NCBI GenBank assembly: GCA_028829895.1
Contig: CM054179.1
Location: forward strand, 107,133,875-107,197,874
Direction of reading: 5' to 3'
Source of the DNA: Sinotaia quadrata
Taxonomy: Eukaryota; Mollusca; Gastropoda; Architaenioglossa; Viviparidae
DNA length: 64,000 nucleotides
The notes under the pieces were generated by a model. The model was not told where the DNA came from and made no database searches. It saw only the letters and a program-made list of their open reading frames with translations. The stretch's first letter is position 1, and each line of letters starts with the position of its first letter. The position numbers and the translations under genes were made by a program. Below, in pieces: positions 53,390 through 64,000 of this stretch.

Positions 53390-53735
53390 TATTACCATCG
53401 TACCAACAGTTCATCCATAATGCATGTAATTCCATAATAACAAACATTTTACACACTATTTCTCGTATTTAAAAAAATATTTTTTCCGATACGAGAAAAA
53501 TACACGTACATGAATTTCAATTTTCAGGAACCACACCACGATCGTATTATATGTATATTCAAATTCATATACGCAGTTTCATCCCAAAAATGAAGTTAAA
53601 TATTTTTTATACTCTTTCTCAAGTAATTTTTTTTTTTAATCATTTGCAAATGAATATACAATTTGGGGGGATCCATGCCACGACCGCATTATATCCGAAT
53701 TCGCATTATCACGGGGCGTATTATCGCGGGGTTCC
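53390..53735. mobile_element. Tigger/pogo-type terminus, non-autonomous
   Basis: The right end, read in reverse, is TTGGAACCCCGCGATAATAC then GCCCCGTGATAATGCG, a Tigger-like terminal sequence. A diverged direct copy of the subterminal block (CACACCACGATCGTATTATA against CATGCCACGACCGCATTATA) begins about 143 bp to the left. A small hairpin (TCTCGTAT...ATACGAGA) lies at 53461-53497. Confidence 0.5.
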
Positions 53736-54221
53736 AATGTACAATGATACAACTTAACAAATTATAATTACACTAAGATCCTTAGAGCATCACAGTTAAG
53801 GAAAAGTTTAGTTCAAAAATTTTCTAAGAACACAAAAATATTAACTATTCCAAACATATCCAAATGTGCTGTTAGCTGATCCAAACTACAAGATCGGGAC
53901 ATGAATTTTCAGACAAGTGTCTGTTCACAAATTTGGACTAGTTTATATACATGTGTACATTAACTTCTATTGTTAAACCAAGAAAAAAAGTTAATTGACT
54001 TGACTAGCCGATGTAAAGGCCTCGAGACGTATTTCTCTTATTTCATATTCTTGTGTGTGGAATCATCTTAAAAGGATAATCTTTCAGTTGACAGTTATCG
54101 TATGAACAATGCTGGCTGGCTCTGGCCTGTGTTCTTTAAAATTTTGGTTACTTAAGAGAATTTATTTCTGTTTACGCAGGCTACAAGACATGGCTACAGG
54201 CAATTAGTGTCTGCTCATGCC

Positions 54222-54447
54222 GTTTGTAATTGTAATATTTTAAATGTTGTTTAAACGTAAACACTCGTGACGTCATAGCCGTTGTAATTGTAATATTTTA
54301 AATGTTGTTTGAACGTAAACACTCGTGACGTCATAGCCGATGTAATTGTAATATTTTAAATGTTGTTTGAACGTAAATACTCGTGACGTCATAGCCTTTG
54401 TAATTGTAATATTTTAAATGTTGTTTAAACGTAAACACTCGTGATGC
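54222..54447. repeat. 58-bp tandem array, 4 units, with CRE motifs
   Basis: Units contain TTGTAATTGTAATATTTTAA, ATGTTGTTT(A/G)AACGTAAA and CACTCGTGACGTCATAGCC. The perfect palindrome TGACGTCA is at 54268-54275, 54326-54333 and 54384-54391; the fourth unit is mutated to TGATGCC. Units are nearly identical. Confidence 0.95.
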
Positions 54448-54639
54448 CTGATACCGCTGAAATGTGAGTGGACGTGAGGTTGGCCTTGTTAGGGTTTAAT
54501 TATTTTTTATAACACCTTTTTAAAAAAAACTCACCACAACCTATATGAAATGGAGTAAACTAGCATTTAAAATTATTCCTGAATTAGCTGTTTTTTGGTT
54601 TCTTGGTTTGCTCGATGGTTTTTCGGTTCATGTTTGTTT

Positions 54640-54945
54640 CCCTTTGCTGATTTAACAGATGGGTGCGAACGTCAAGGGGGGAGATACAGTGATAAGTGTG
54701 GGGAGAATGAAGGTATTAAATGGGTACTTGATGAATTTCTAATCTGTACAATTTTACCCAAGCAGCAGCCTTAAAGGCTAAGGCGTAGCCATTCCGATTT
54801 TAACTTCTACAGAATCTTTAAGGAGCGTGAAATGTCGCAAGACCCAATTTATCGTCCGTCCAGTACTCGGTAGTGATTAGGGATTACCTGTATGTATTTC
54901 ACCCTGGGTGGGAATCGAGTCTTAGACCCATGAGCGCGAGTCTCT
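54640..54945 (+). repeat. dispersed repeat family X, copy 2
   Basis: See 51205-51545. Contains TTTGCTGATTTAACAGATGG, TTTTACCCAAGCAGCAGCC and GGAATCGAGTC. Confidence 0.6.
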
Positions 54946-55030
54946 CCTTCTTCGCTTTTGATTCACTGATCTAAAATGTCAAAATCAAAAATTCTCTTCA
55001 GCATATTTTTTGTAGGGATGCTGGAAATAT

Positions 55031-55195
55031 TCTAGTCTTTAAACTAGGTCAAGGTAACACTACTCCAGTCTTTAGACTGTCTACGTAGCACCACTCTAGT
55101 CTTCAGACAAGGTCTATGTAGCATTATTCCAGTCTTTAGACTAGGTCTATGTAGCGCTACTCTAGTCTTCAGACCAGGTGAATATAGACTAGGTT
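55031..55195. repeat. 36-37-bp minisatellite, about 5 units
   Basis: Units of (C/T)TCTAGTCTT(C/T)AGAC(A/T)AGGTCTATGTAGCA(C/T). Each unit has a small palindrome around AGTCTTTAGACT. Confidence 0.85.
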
Positions 55196-57079
55196 TGTGT
55201 CGTAATCAAAATTTTGTGACTTTCCTTCCGACCATTCTACCACTGTTAGTCTTCTTTTTCATGCCACATTCGTTGCCCCAAATAGTCTGTGTCAATCACT
55301 GCCGTCTCTTCTGGTCCTACTTCTTCCTGTCAGTTTACGTTCTAAACTGGCGTGTTAAACAAGTTATCTGGGTCACAGCCAGTCTGCTTTGCCACGCTTG
55401 CCCGAGCACACTGTCAAAAGAAAAGGAGAGTTGGATAAATTCTCACACGTTCCACTATATAACAACGGGACACTTCGTTGCAGTTCAAACAAAAGTACAA
55501 ATCATTGAAGGGGCAGGAAAACATTAAAGGTGATGACATTTAATACCAGAACAGTGCCTCGCTGCTTGTCAATTTAAAGGTGCTATTGACGGATTTAAAG
55601 GAGCGATCGTTCCGCCAGTGGTCGGTCGAATTTAGTGAATTTCGGCAAACTCTGTTAGACGCACGAACACTGCTTTATGTTATCTGCCTCTTTGCTAAAC
55701 TCGAGCATCAAAAGTGTGACTGTCTTAGAAGTAAGTGGTTGGAGCTTAAGTTTTTGCATTAAATAATTTATTAGCTTTCGCACTGGCCTACTCGATGGTT
55801 TATAATTTTGCGTACTAGCTGAATGACTGATTTATTAGTTTTCAATTCTGAGTCAATCATTAAAGATTAAAAATTTTGGTGACAGTTCAAAGAAGGCCTC
55901 ATTAAGTCCGGGCCTCGTTTAGCCATCGGAAGGCATCTGCCCAAAAAAAAAAATGGGGGGCTAACTGTAAAGCCCTGCCGAACTTAAAGCCAGTCACGAA
56001 TAGTTGTGACTTTAAATCTCTTTATTTGCTTTTCTTTTCAAGCCAGCAAAGAAGGCGTGCTGTTACAGTCGTTATCTGATAAGGAATTACGGCGAAGGTG
56101 CACATAATGTGCAATGAACATGCTCTATCAGATATCATTCAAGTGACTACGATAGCGACTAGTGTGGCGTGCCAGTGCAGGTGTTGTCGCCCCTGTAACC
56201 TTTCCAAATAAATCTCACTTGAAGCTACAGACCTACATATGCCATGCTAGACTGACCGGGATACCCTTATTTCATCTGTAAAGGTGTTTTTCTTATCCTT
56301 GTCAGGATCGCTGGACTAAGCTTACTTTCAATCATTCATAACAAAGATAAGAAATCATCGGGACTATCGAGAACAGCTGACGACGACCGAAATCCGATTT
56401 CGTCCAGAAAGAAATTGAAATATTCAAGGACATTTAAGATTTACCTGTGTGCTTGTATCAGAGTAAGATAAATATTACTTCTATTATATACATGTGCACA
56501 TATGTCACAATCTCCCTTGTTTCTTGAAACTGATCGGTCGAAATATGACAGTCTGCTGTTGGAATATACAGTACTTATGAACTGCGCTTTTTGAAAGTGA
56601 TACTGTGAGAAGTTTTCAAACCATGATTATGAAATAATGAGGGTAGAGTGGGATGAAAAGGGTAGAGATTGGGGATGAAATGGTAGGGTAAACTAATAAA
56701 GACAGATTATTAAAGAAAAATAAATTCTAAGCGATAATCTGTTGATATTTCGGTAACTTAACGCATCAAACAAAATCAAGAGCAACAAAAAGAACTTAAT
56801 TAATTGGGAGGGAATGACACCACGAAAATGGATAAAATAAAATATATCAGTAACAAAACCAGAGACCGTCTTTATGTCTGTTGACATCACTCTGTTGACT
56901 AACTTTACTTACCATCATCTCTCGATCTGTTCTTTTATATTTATATAATCACAGCTTACTGCCAAACTGTTTCATAATTAGTTATGTTTTACTGTCAAAC
57001 TATGAGGACATGGGTGGCATACTAGGTCTAGCCGCAGACCTTGCCAGTAGACGGTCTGCGTTCGAAGATCACCTCGCTA

Positions 57080-57205
57080 GTTATGGTAGAGGTAGATTTA
57101 CCTTTCTATTGTTATGGTAGTTTGAAATTTACCACCCCATTGTTATGATAATCGAGGATTGCCCTTATCTCACTGTTATGGTAGTTGAAGATTTATCATT
57201 CCACA
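57080..57205. repeat. degenerate tandem repeat, about 31-33 bp
   Basis: Four units beginning GTTATGGTAG or GTTATGATAA with a following GATTTACC-like block. Confidence 0.7.
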
Positions 57206-57399
57206 CATCTACTTTTCGGCTTGGAGTTGTCGCTTAGAGACTGTAATTAATATGAAGCCCTCATAACTGCCTCCAAATTTATTTACTGATTTTCTGAACG
57301 ATTTACTGTAAAATATTCGGCTGAAGAAAACATTATCCTGTCTCAATTTTTTCTCAAGGAATGTTTGTTGTTAACATAACTTATTCGTCACGTTCTACT

Positions 57400-57605
57400 T
57401 TAGAAATGCTTGACATTGTTTCATCACTCTTTATTATCGAAATGTTAGACCAACATGTCGCTATTCCGGTACGATGTATTATGGAAATGCTTGACTTTTT
57501 AACATGGCGTTATATTTTCACGATTAATTATGGAAGTGTTTGACTTTAACATGGCGTTATTTATCACTATTATTATAGAAATGTTTGACTTTAACAAGAT
57601 GTTAT
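57400..57605. repeat. degenerate tandem repeat, about 50-60 bp
   Basis: Repeated (G/A)AAATG(C/T)TTGACTTTAACATG, GCGTTAT and a TTATTAT(G/A) segment, about four units. Confidence 0.7.
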
Positions 57606-57653
57606 CTTCTTAACTGACAGACATATTCCCACTCAGTGATGCAACATCAAGAT

Positions 57654-57718
57654 ATGTAAATGGAATTATGTCAAGAGACATTATATGTAAATGGAATTAT
57701 GTCAAGAGACATTATATC
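57654..57718. repeat. 31-bp perfect direct duplication
   Basis: ATGTAAATGGAATTATGTCA plus AGAGACATTAT occurs at 57654 and 57685. Confidence 0.95.
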
Positions 57719-57878
57719 GAAATGTCCGAAGCATTGATATCTAATCTGATATATTCGGTTTAGATCTTTTGACTTAATAATAATAAGGTGTGGTTTTCTA
57801 CTAGTAAATGTCCTGTATAAATACGAAAATTTTATAGCCTTCGGGAAAAAATAATTGGCAAGAAACTTTCTAGCGAAA

Positions 57879-57881
<3 letters not shown>

Positions 57882-57975
<94 letters not shown>
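57882..57975. repeat. long (TG)n microsatellite
   Basis: About 47 TG units. Confidence 0.98.
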
Positions 57976-57977
<2 letters not shown>

Positions 57978-57987
57978 ACGAGCACTT

Positions 57988-58160
57988 GATACTGACAAGT
58001 ATGGATACAATCAGTGTGGACATGACACTGACAAGTGCTGATAAAGACAATTAGTGTGGACATGTCACTGACCAAATTGGGTAAAGACAATTAGTGTGGA
58101 CATGACAATGACAAATCAGTGTGGAGATGACACTGATAAGTGCCGATAAAGACAATCATG
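57988..58160. repeat. degenerate tandem repeat next to (TG)n
   Basis: About four to five units of CAGTGTGGACATGACACTGA followed by CAAGTGCTGATAAAGACAAT, with one internal deletion. Confidence 0.85.
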
Positions 58161-59033
58161 ATACAAAGCAATGATTATATGGTGTATCATCTGGTCAGTT
58201 AAATCATAGTATCCCGCAGAATGAAATACAGTGTGTCATGATAATTGCAACAAAAAAAATGAAATGATGCTGAATAATTATTAGAAATGAGAAGAAAGAT
58301 GTAAGTAATAGTAGCACTAGTAGAAGTAGTTATTGTTGTTTTTAATATTTATTATTATTATTGACTAAACAGACAAATTAATAATATATAAATCCAATAA
58401 AGTAAATGAACCTGATAAATGTACACATCTTCATGTTACCGACCCCTGCTGGCTTTGGCGCACATGCAAGGACATATCTGGCCGCTTCACCAGGTACCGA
58501 ATACGCTATGGAATTAGGTCTGGGGTTACCTTTCCTTGCTGGATTAAGTGAGTTAGTCGTACGTTCACTTTGATTGCTTTTTAATAAGGCCATTCTGCTT
58601 AACTATCGACAAAGAATACGTACGACGGTTCTGTAAGGACTCACAAGGTGTAGCAAGGAACTATTGGATTTGATTATATTTCGCTGTTGGGGTTTTTGCG
58701 GTGGGCATCCTGAAGTGAAGGAAAGGGACTCTAGTGTCTGCTACAACAATATTGGAGATTACCTGCGCTGTTTGCCTGGACGTTTCCTAGACCATTATTC
58801 ATAATTTATTGATAGCTTTAACTGTCGTCCGGAATATCAAAACCTGCACTTCTCATTCAATTCTATCAAAGAGCTTTCACCGCAGGTGGAGCGAATTTGG
58901 TGCTAGGTGAAAGAAATCTACAAACGTCCCTTTTGTGTGTCATATCTTGTCCCATCACGTTGATAACGTATGATGGGTAGGGCTTACAGTTATTGATGGG
59001 CCAGTGATGTTCAGTGAATCTGCTCGTTCAAGG

Positions 59034-59035
<2 letters not shown>

Positions 59036-59080
<45 letters not shown>

Positions 59081-59126
59081 GCACACACGCACGCACGCAC
59101 ACGCACGCACGCACGCACACACACAC
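59036..59126. repeat. (CA)n/(CGCA)n compound microsatellite
   Basis: CA units changing into CGCA-rich units and back to CA. Confidence 0.97.
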
Positions 59127-59214
59127 CACTTGCGCATTAATGAAGATTTCTTTCTTACTTAATGACCTTTCAAGCTTAGTAAAATTAAGTTTTATTTAAG
59201 GTGGTTTCACGTCC

Positions 59215-59590
59215 TCATCCAACTTTCGCCTATTTCGCAAACGAACGCAAGCGCCGATGAAGATGTTTTATTGTAGGAGGGAGAGAGAGAGAGTGCCATG
59301 AATAGGGAGAGTAAAAGTTTGAGTGAGTGTTTTGCGTATTTTGATATTCAATTTTGCCCAGACAAGGTCAAAGGACTAATCGCTTCCCATTTGTAGCAGA
59401 TAATAAATATTTAGCGTTTGCGGTCTATAGCAACGGAACCCGATTTATTGTAGCACCCGACGAACTCTTATTAAGCTCATGACCTTGAGCTGGGACGCGG
59501 TTAAGGATCCCTAGAAAGGTTAAGAGCCACGAGTTGGGATGGAATCTCCCGGCCGCTAGACTTCTACCTTCCGCGGTAACGCATCTCCCT
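59215..59590 (+). repeat. dispersed repeat family X, copy 3
   Basis: See 51205-51545. Contains CAACTTTCGCCTATTTCGCA, GAGTAAAAGTTTGAGTGAGT and CAATTTTGCCCAGACAAGG. Confidence 0.6.
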
Positions 59591-59599
59591 GAAATACAG

Positions 59600-62500
59600 G
59601 GAATGTGGACTCGTCCATGCTCAGACACAGGGACAGGGACTGGGTCCCAGTACGGATTGAGAAGGGACTGCTATACAAAAAAAAGACATGTACTTTAGTT
59701 GCTGGGCATCGCATTGTTCGCTAAACAATTCGACCAGGAAAATGGTCGGCTAAGCTGAGTTTCAGCCATTCACATCACATAAACCAAGCTCGTGGATAGC
59801 AAATAAATAAATTTTAAAAAGGTAATGAATGGATGGCTGAACGAGCGGCACTAAGATATCCCCTACGTTAGAAGCTTAAATAGCCTTGACATTCACTTCA
59901 GGCAGTACTGAAGGCCGTGACAAGATTTATAGGTGTTTAATTATCACTGTAAAACCCCGTCATTTTATTACAATTTTTTTAAATCTCTCCCATTGGGCTT
60001 TTGAAAAAAAAATTCTAAACAATTTCGGAAATATTTTCAAAATAGTATTTTTTAAAGTGGATGGCGTTGTTTGTTGGGGTTTTTTTGGGGTGGGGTGGGG
60101 GTGGGATTATGTGGCAGGGTGGGTGGTTAAGAAAGATGATTGAAAAGACTTCATCACATTTAAACCCGAACATGCACAACTAAATGTCTACTCACACTTC
60201 AATAGTGTCAGGTGTTACAAAATATTTGAATAATATTAGTAATCACAAGAAAAAAACGACGACGACGACGACCACCACACACACACTCAATTCCAAACTG
60301 ATATAAAGACGATGACAACAGTTAAAAGGAAAAAGCAGATAGAATTAGGAAAACTGTATAGAAAGGAAGTAATGGTAACTGAAAGATTGTTACAAAATCA
60401 ACATCACTGAGCAAGTTCTGACATTTTTATATTTGCCCAATGTCCACTATATAACACAGTAAGACTCTTTGTATATGTTTCTTTAAACTTAACGGGGCGG
60501 TCAAATTGACTGTGGCGGCTTGGCGGTTTTTTTTCGCACGGGCCTAGTCAGCAATCAGGTTCAGTGCTGACTGGGTTTGGCATCGGTAGAGAGGCTCCGT
60601 CAGATGTGGCCCACACTGAAGATCGCTCGATGTGGTGCAAGAAAATGGCAGGTACTTGGCTTGCAATGACAAAGAACACTTTCCCCCTAAATTTCTAGTA
60701 GAAGCTAAAGTACTGACTGGCGTACCAGACACGCGTCATTCATACATAGAAATACTCAAATAGGAGAGGACGGATGAGAGATGAGTGAAAGAAGAAATAG
60801 AAAAGAATATGTGGCAGAGTAAATTTGCCTATTCCTATTCCTTTACTTAATACTTATAAATTGTTGCCAATGTTAACGTGACTTGATCTTTGGCACTGCT
60901 TGTGTTGATATTTTTGGAGTAAACAAATAGGGTAAAGAATATGCTAGAACTGTTGATGCAATCTAAACTGTTTTTAAGTGGATGAGTAGGTTTTATTATC
61001 CAATGGTTAAGATTTACAAGAACAAGACCAGCAAATGGGTCCATGCGGATTTGGGGAAGCAGCTCTCGATCATATTACAGATGCAAAGTTTTAATATTCA
61101 AGTTTTAAAACTTTGATGTGAAAGTGTTCTTCCCACTTGGATTTGAACTTGTAAGTGAGTAATATATGCTCAAATATGAGTACCGTGTATTAGTGAGTAT
61201 GGCGTCTTTCGATAGAGAATGAGTTATGTTGCTATTAACGGTGTAACCTGAGTAAACGAGAGTAATGGTCAGTTTTTAAAATAAAATAACTCCCCTCCCC
61301 AATCACGAATTCCAACATTTTACTTCGATTTTCGAATCCTATATGGCAACCCGACCGTTGCACGTAATTGGCGTTCATAGGTGGAATGCCACTGCCTACA
61401 ATATTATAACTGATTTTAGTTATTAAAATTATTTGAAATCCTCCGAGTATCAGAGTCGGTGGTTTATGATGACCAGTAGGACTATGTGCCTTTCATACTA
61501 TTGAGGGATGCAAACACACACAAATACAGTGTCACACACCACAGACATGCATGCATACACGCGTGCGCAATAATGCTCATGCATTACATTAATGGCGTAG
61601 CCTGCATCGGCTGATGTGGCGTCAATAACGAAACCAGAGAAGGGTGGGCGGATCTCGATTTTCGTGAGACAAGACGAGAGGTCAGCAAGGTAATGGATTT
61701 CTACTCGAGGATTTGGACTGGGTCGTAGGTTTTTAACATTGGAACTGTCTGGTTGATTAAAACAAGTTTGATATAGTTAACTGACGAGTCCCTGTGAGGC
61801 ACCCTGTTTCGAGAGCCTGTCATTTCTCCGGGCATGCTCAAGCTGTTTTGACCTCACAGGCGAGATGGCTGACATACTGACTGTTGAGAAAACGGTCTGC
61901 CCAAATCCTTGAGAATGTCACTCAGACAGATGCGTGTGTCGCGACCAATTTTCTAAGGTCTAGACCCACCCACCCCCACCTTGAGTCGAGCAGATAAATG
62001 AGGCAGTATTTCCGAACCACTTTACATCACTCATTCCTGCTCAGTCTCTAAGCTACCCGGCATTTGAAAGTCAGTGATACCATTTGTACGAACTGTGAAG
62101 TGTGTAATCGGTAATTCTGAAGTCGGCACTGTCGGAACCAATATTGGCGTGTCGAGGCGAAAGCACTCGTTAGAGCAATAATTAGATTTGACAAGTCGTT
62201 CTTGGTGAGGTCATTCTAATAGTGTATCTTGTGCAGCAGGTTGGTGTCAGCTTTATAAAGTCTAGATTCCAATTGATATTTAGATCTTCCAGACTGCTAT
62301 CTACGTAAACTGATTTCTCAGAACTAGCGCAATTGTTTACGGATACAAGAGTCATGGAAAGAATTTGTTACGAGTAAAGGCAATGAAAGTCTGCACAATG
62401 TTTCTCTCTGTCTATTGTCTGTCACTCTCACTGAACATGCGTGTGTGAAGAACTTATCTCGATAATTTTACCTCAGCAAACACCGGCATCCTTTATAATT

Positions 62501-62890
62501 ATGAGTTGACATTCGAACCTGCAACGGGGGGTTGTTTTATCGTCACATCCTGTGTGAAGCTAGATTCTAAGACTCCAACAGCGGCCCTATGACCTCAGCC
62601 AGCAGGTCTAGAGTCTCAAGTAAACCTCCCGGTCCAAGCCCTTCAGTGATTGAACCTACAGTCTCTTGATTGATTGGTTAATAGAAAGCTGCTGCCTCTG
62701 TGCTTCCGTCTCTGCATACCGTTGAGCTTTAGAATTATATTCTAGCAGTATGTCAGACCTTTGGTTTAAGTTCGGGTCTTTCTTTTTCTGTTTGTATGTA
62801 GGCCTATTTCGAATTTTCTTTCTAGAACTAATATGTTCAGTTGTTCCATTCAAGTTAACGCAATTTAAAGATTTTCTTTGAGTGAACTGG
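59600..62890. other. intergenic, no gene seen
   Basis: Mixed-composition DNA richer in CpG than the left of the window. I found no splice-compatible coding exon, tRNA or transposon terminus that I can defend. Confidence 0.4.
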
Positions 62891-62897
62891 GAAAAGT

Positions 62898-63004
<107 letters not shown>

Positions 63005-63227
63005 TAAACGATAGTGACAGCAGTGGAAAATATTGAGGCTAAATACTTTAATTATACATAGTGGTAGATCTTTCAATAGATACTTCTTCGAGACAAGGCT
63101 GTTTTGCGTTGGTATTTTTGTTGTTGTTTTTGATTGAAGGGCTGTTTTCTGGGCTTTTCAAAAGATATTTATACGTTTTCACAAATTCATTCGTTCTCTC
63201 CACATTCTCTATTTCTTTCTCTTATTC

Positions 63228-63362
63228 ACCCCTCTCTCTCTCTCTCTATTGTCTCTCTCTTCCCAATCATATTCTATCTCTTTCTCCTCCTACTTTCTTT
63301 TTCTTCCATCGATTTTTCTTCTCTCTCACTCTTTCATACACACACACACACACACAAACACA
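63228..63362. repeat. (CT)-rich and (CA)n low-complexity tract
   Basis: A (CT)n run near 63230-63262, pyrimidine-rich sequence to 63330, then (CA)n at 63337-63362. Open frames across it are compositional. Confidence 0.95.
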
Positions 63363-64000
63363 CGCACCACCACCACAACTAAAGCACGCCACGATGACAG
63401 CAGTTAGTATCAGCTGGCGTTTATGTACGACTACATTATTCTATAACAGTTTATAGCTGAGTGCGGTGGTGGGAAGTTGGGTGGGGAGATAATAAGGCGA
63501 CACAAAAATTTGCATAAGGCTCTGATTAGAGTGAGAACACACAAGAATGTTGATACGTACACATTTCTAGTGCTTTATCATGAAGCCATTGTTAAGTGTA
63601 TTACTTGTGACATACCTGTCACTATTTCCAAAGTTAATTAGCATTTTAGCTAGACTAAGTTGGTGGTTGGGAAACAGGTGGAGATTTAAGTCGCACTAAT
63701 CAATATGTTAAGGATCACGTTGTTCGTGTTAGACTCGCGCGCTATTCTGCAATATTCTGGCCGTTTGCCAATATTCTGGCCGTTGCCGCCAGCGAACGAT
63801 CAGCGATCTATGTGGGGCTAACGTGGATGACAGCGAAATGATTGCTCACGTCAATGTTAGATCGAAGATTTGGTCGGAATAATAAAGACGACCGCTCTAA
63901 CCATACAGAGTTCTCACAAACTTGTCCATAATTGCCATTCAACGAAGTGTTAACATTTGCCACAGTGCCAGTTTGAAGTAAAATATATGAGACCGGGACT

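Noticed and set aside
54222..54447. CRISPR-like array
   Set aside because: Units are contiguous with no unique spacers; this is a eukaryotic tandem repeat.
55195..55527. 110-codon plus-strand frame
   Set aside because: No ATG-led start context, splice partner or recognisable family; hydrophobic composition may come from T-rich DNA.

Overview
The window looks like animal nuclear DNA: AT-rich, gene-poor, with GT-AG introns of 1-7 kb, abundant (CA)n, (TA)n and (GAAA)n microsatellites, many minisatellites and decayed transposons. The TLCD5 (TMEM136) orthologue shows it is a metazoan. The style of the repeats suggests a mollusc, possibly a coleoid cephalopod, but that part is inference.

Left half (about 0.9-36 kb, minus strand): one large intron-rich gene. 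I assembled eight coding exons whose splice sites and reading phases all agree (at least 959 codons; the 3' end lies left of the window or is unresolved). The N-terminus is an RIIa dimerisation/docking domain of the SP17/CABYR/ROPN1 type, usually found in proteins that dock on A-kinase anchoring proteins in sperm flagella and cilia. The rest is long, low-complexity and unrecognised, with four copies of a degenerate Q-x-x-[WF]-P repeat and Cys-rich patches. Its introns hold a Tigger/pogo relic, hAT-like ends, a hAT-type element carrying a gag-like ORF, a LINE relic, a TACCGTATATA-ended MITE, a novel-looking retroelement-like unit and two minisatellites.

Middle (about 36-42.3 kb, plus strand): TLCD5, a TLC-domain multipass membrane protein, in three coding exons (388 residues) with an unusual Ser/Asn-rich C-terminal tail of about 155 residues. 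It is head to head with the RIIa gene, and both candidate first exons lie near 35.7-36.3 kb, so a shared bidirectional promoter is likely. The acceptor and 5' end of its last coding exon are tandemly copied upstream, giving decoy splice acceptors. The same intron holds a non-autonomous piggyBac-type element.

Right third (42.4-64 kb): no convincing gene. It contains degenerate tandem arrays, including a 58-bp array with a perfect CRE (TGACGTCA) in three units, a second inverted copy of the retroelement-like family, three copies of another dispersed repeat, a Tigger-type terminus and long (TG)n tracts. From about 50 kb the base composition appears visibly richer in G+C and CpG.
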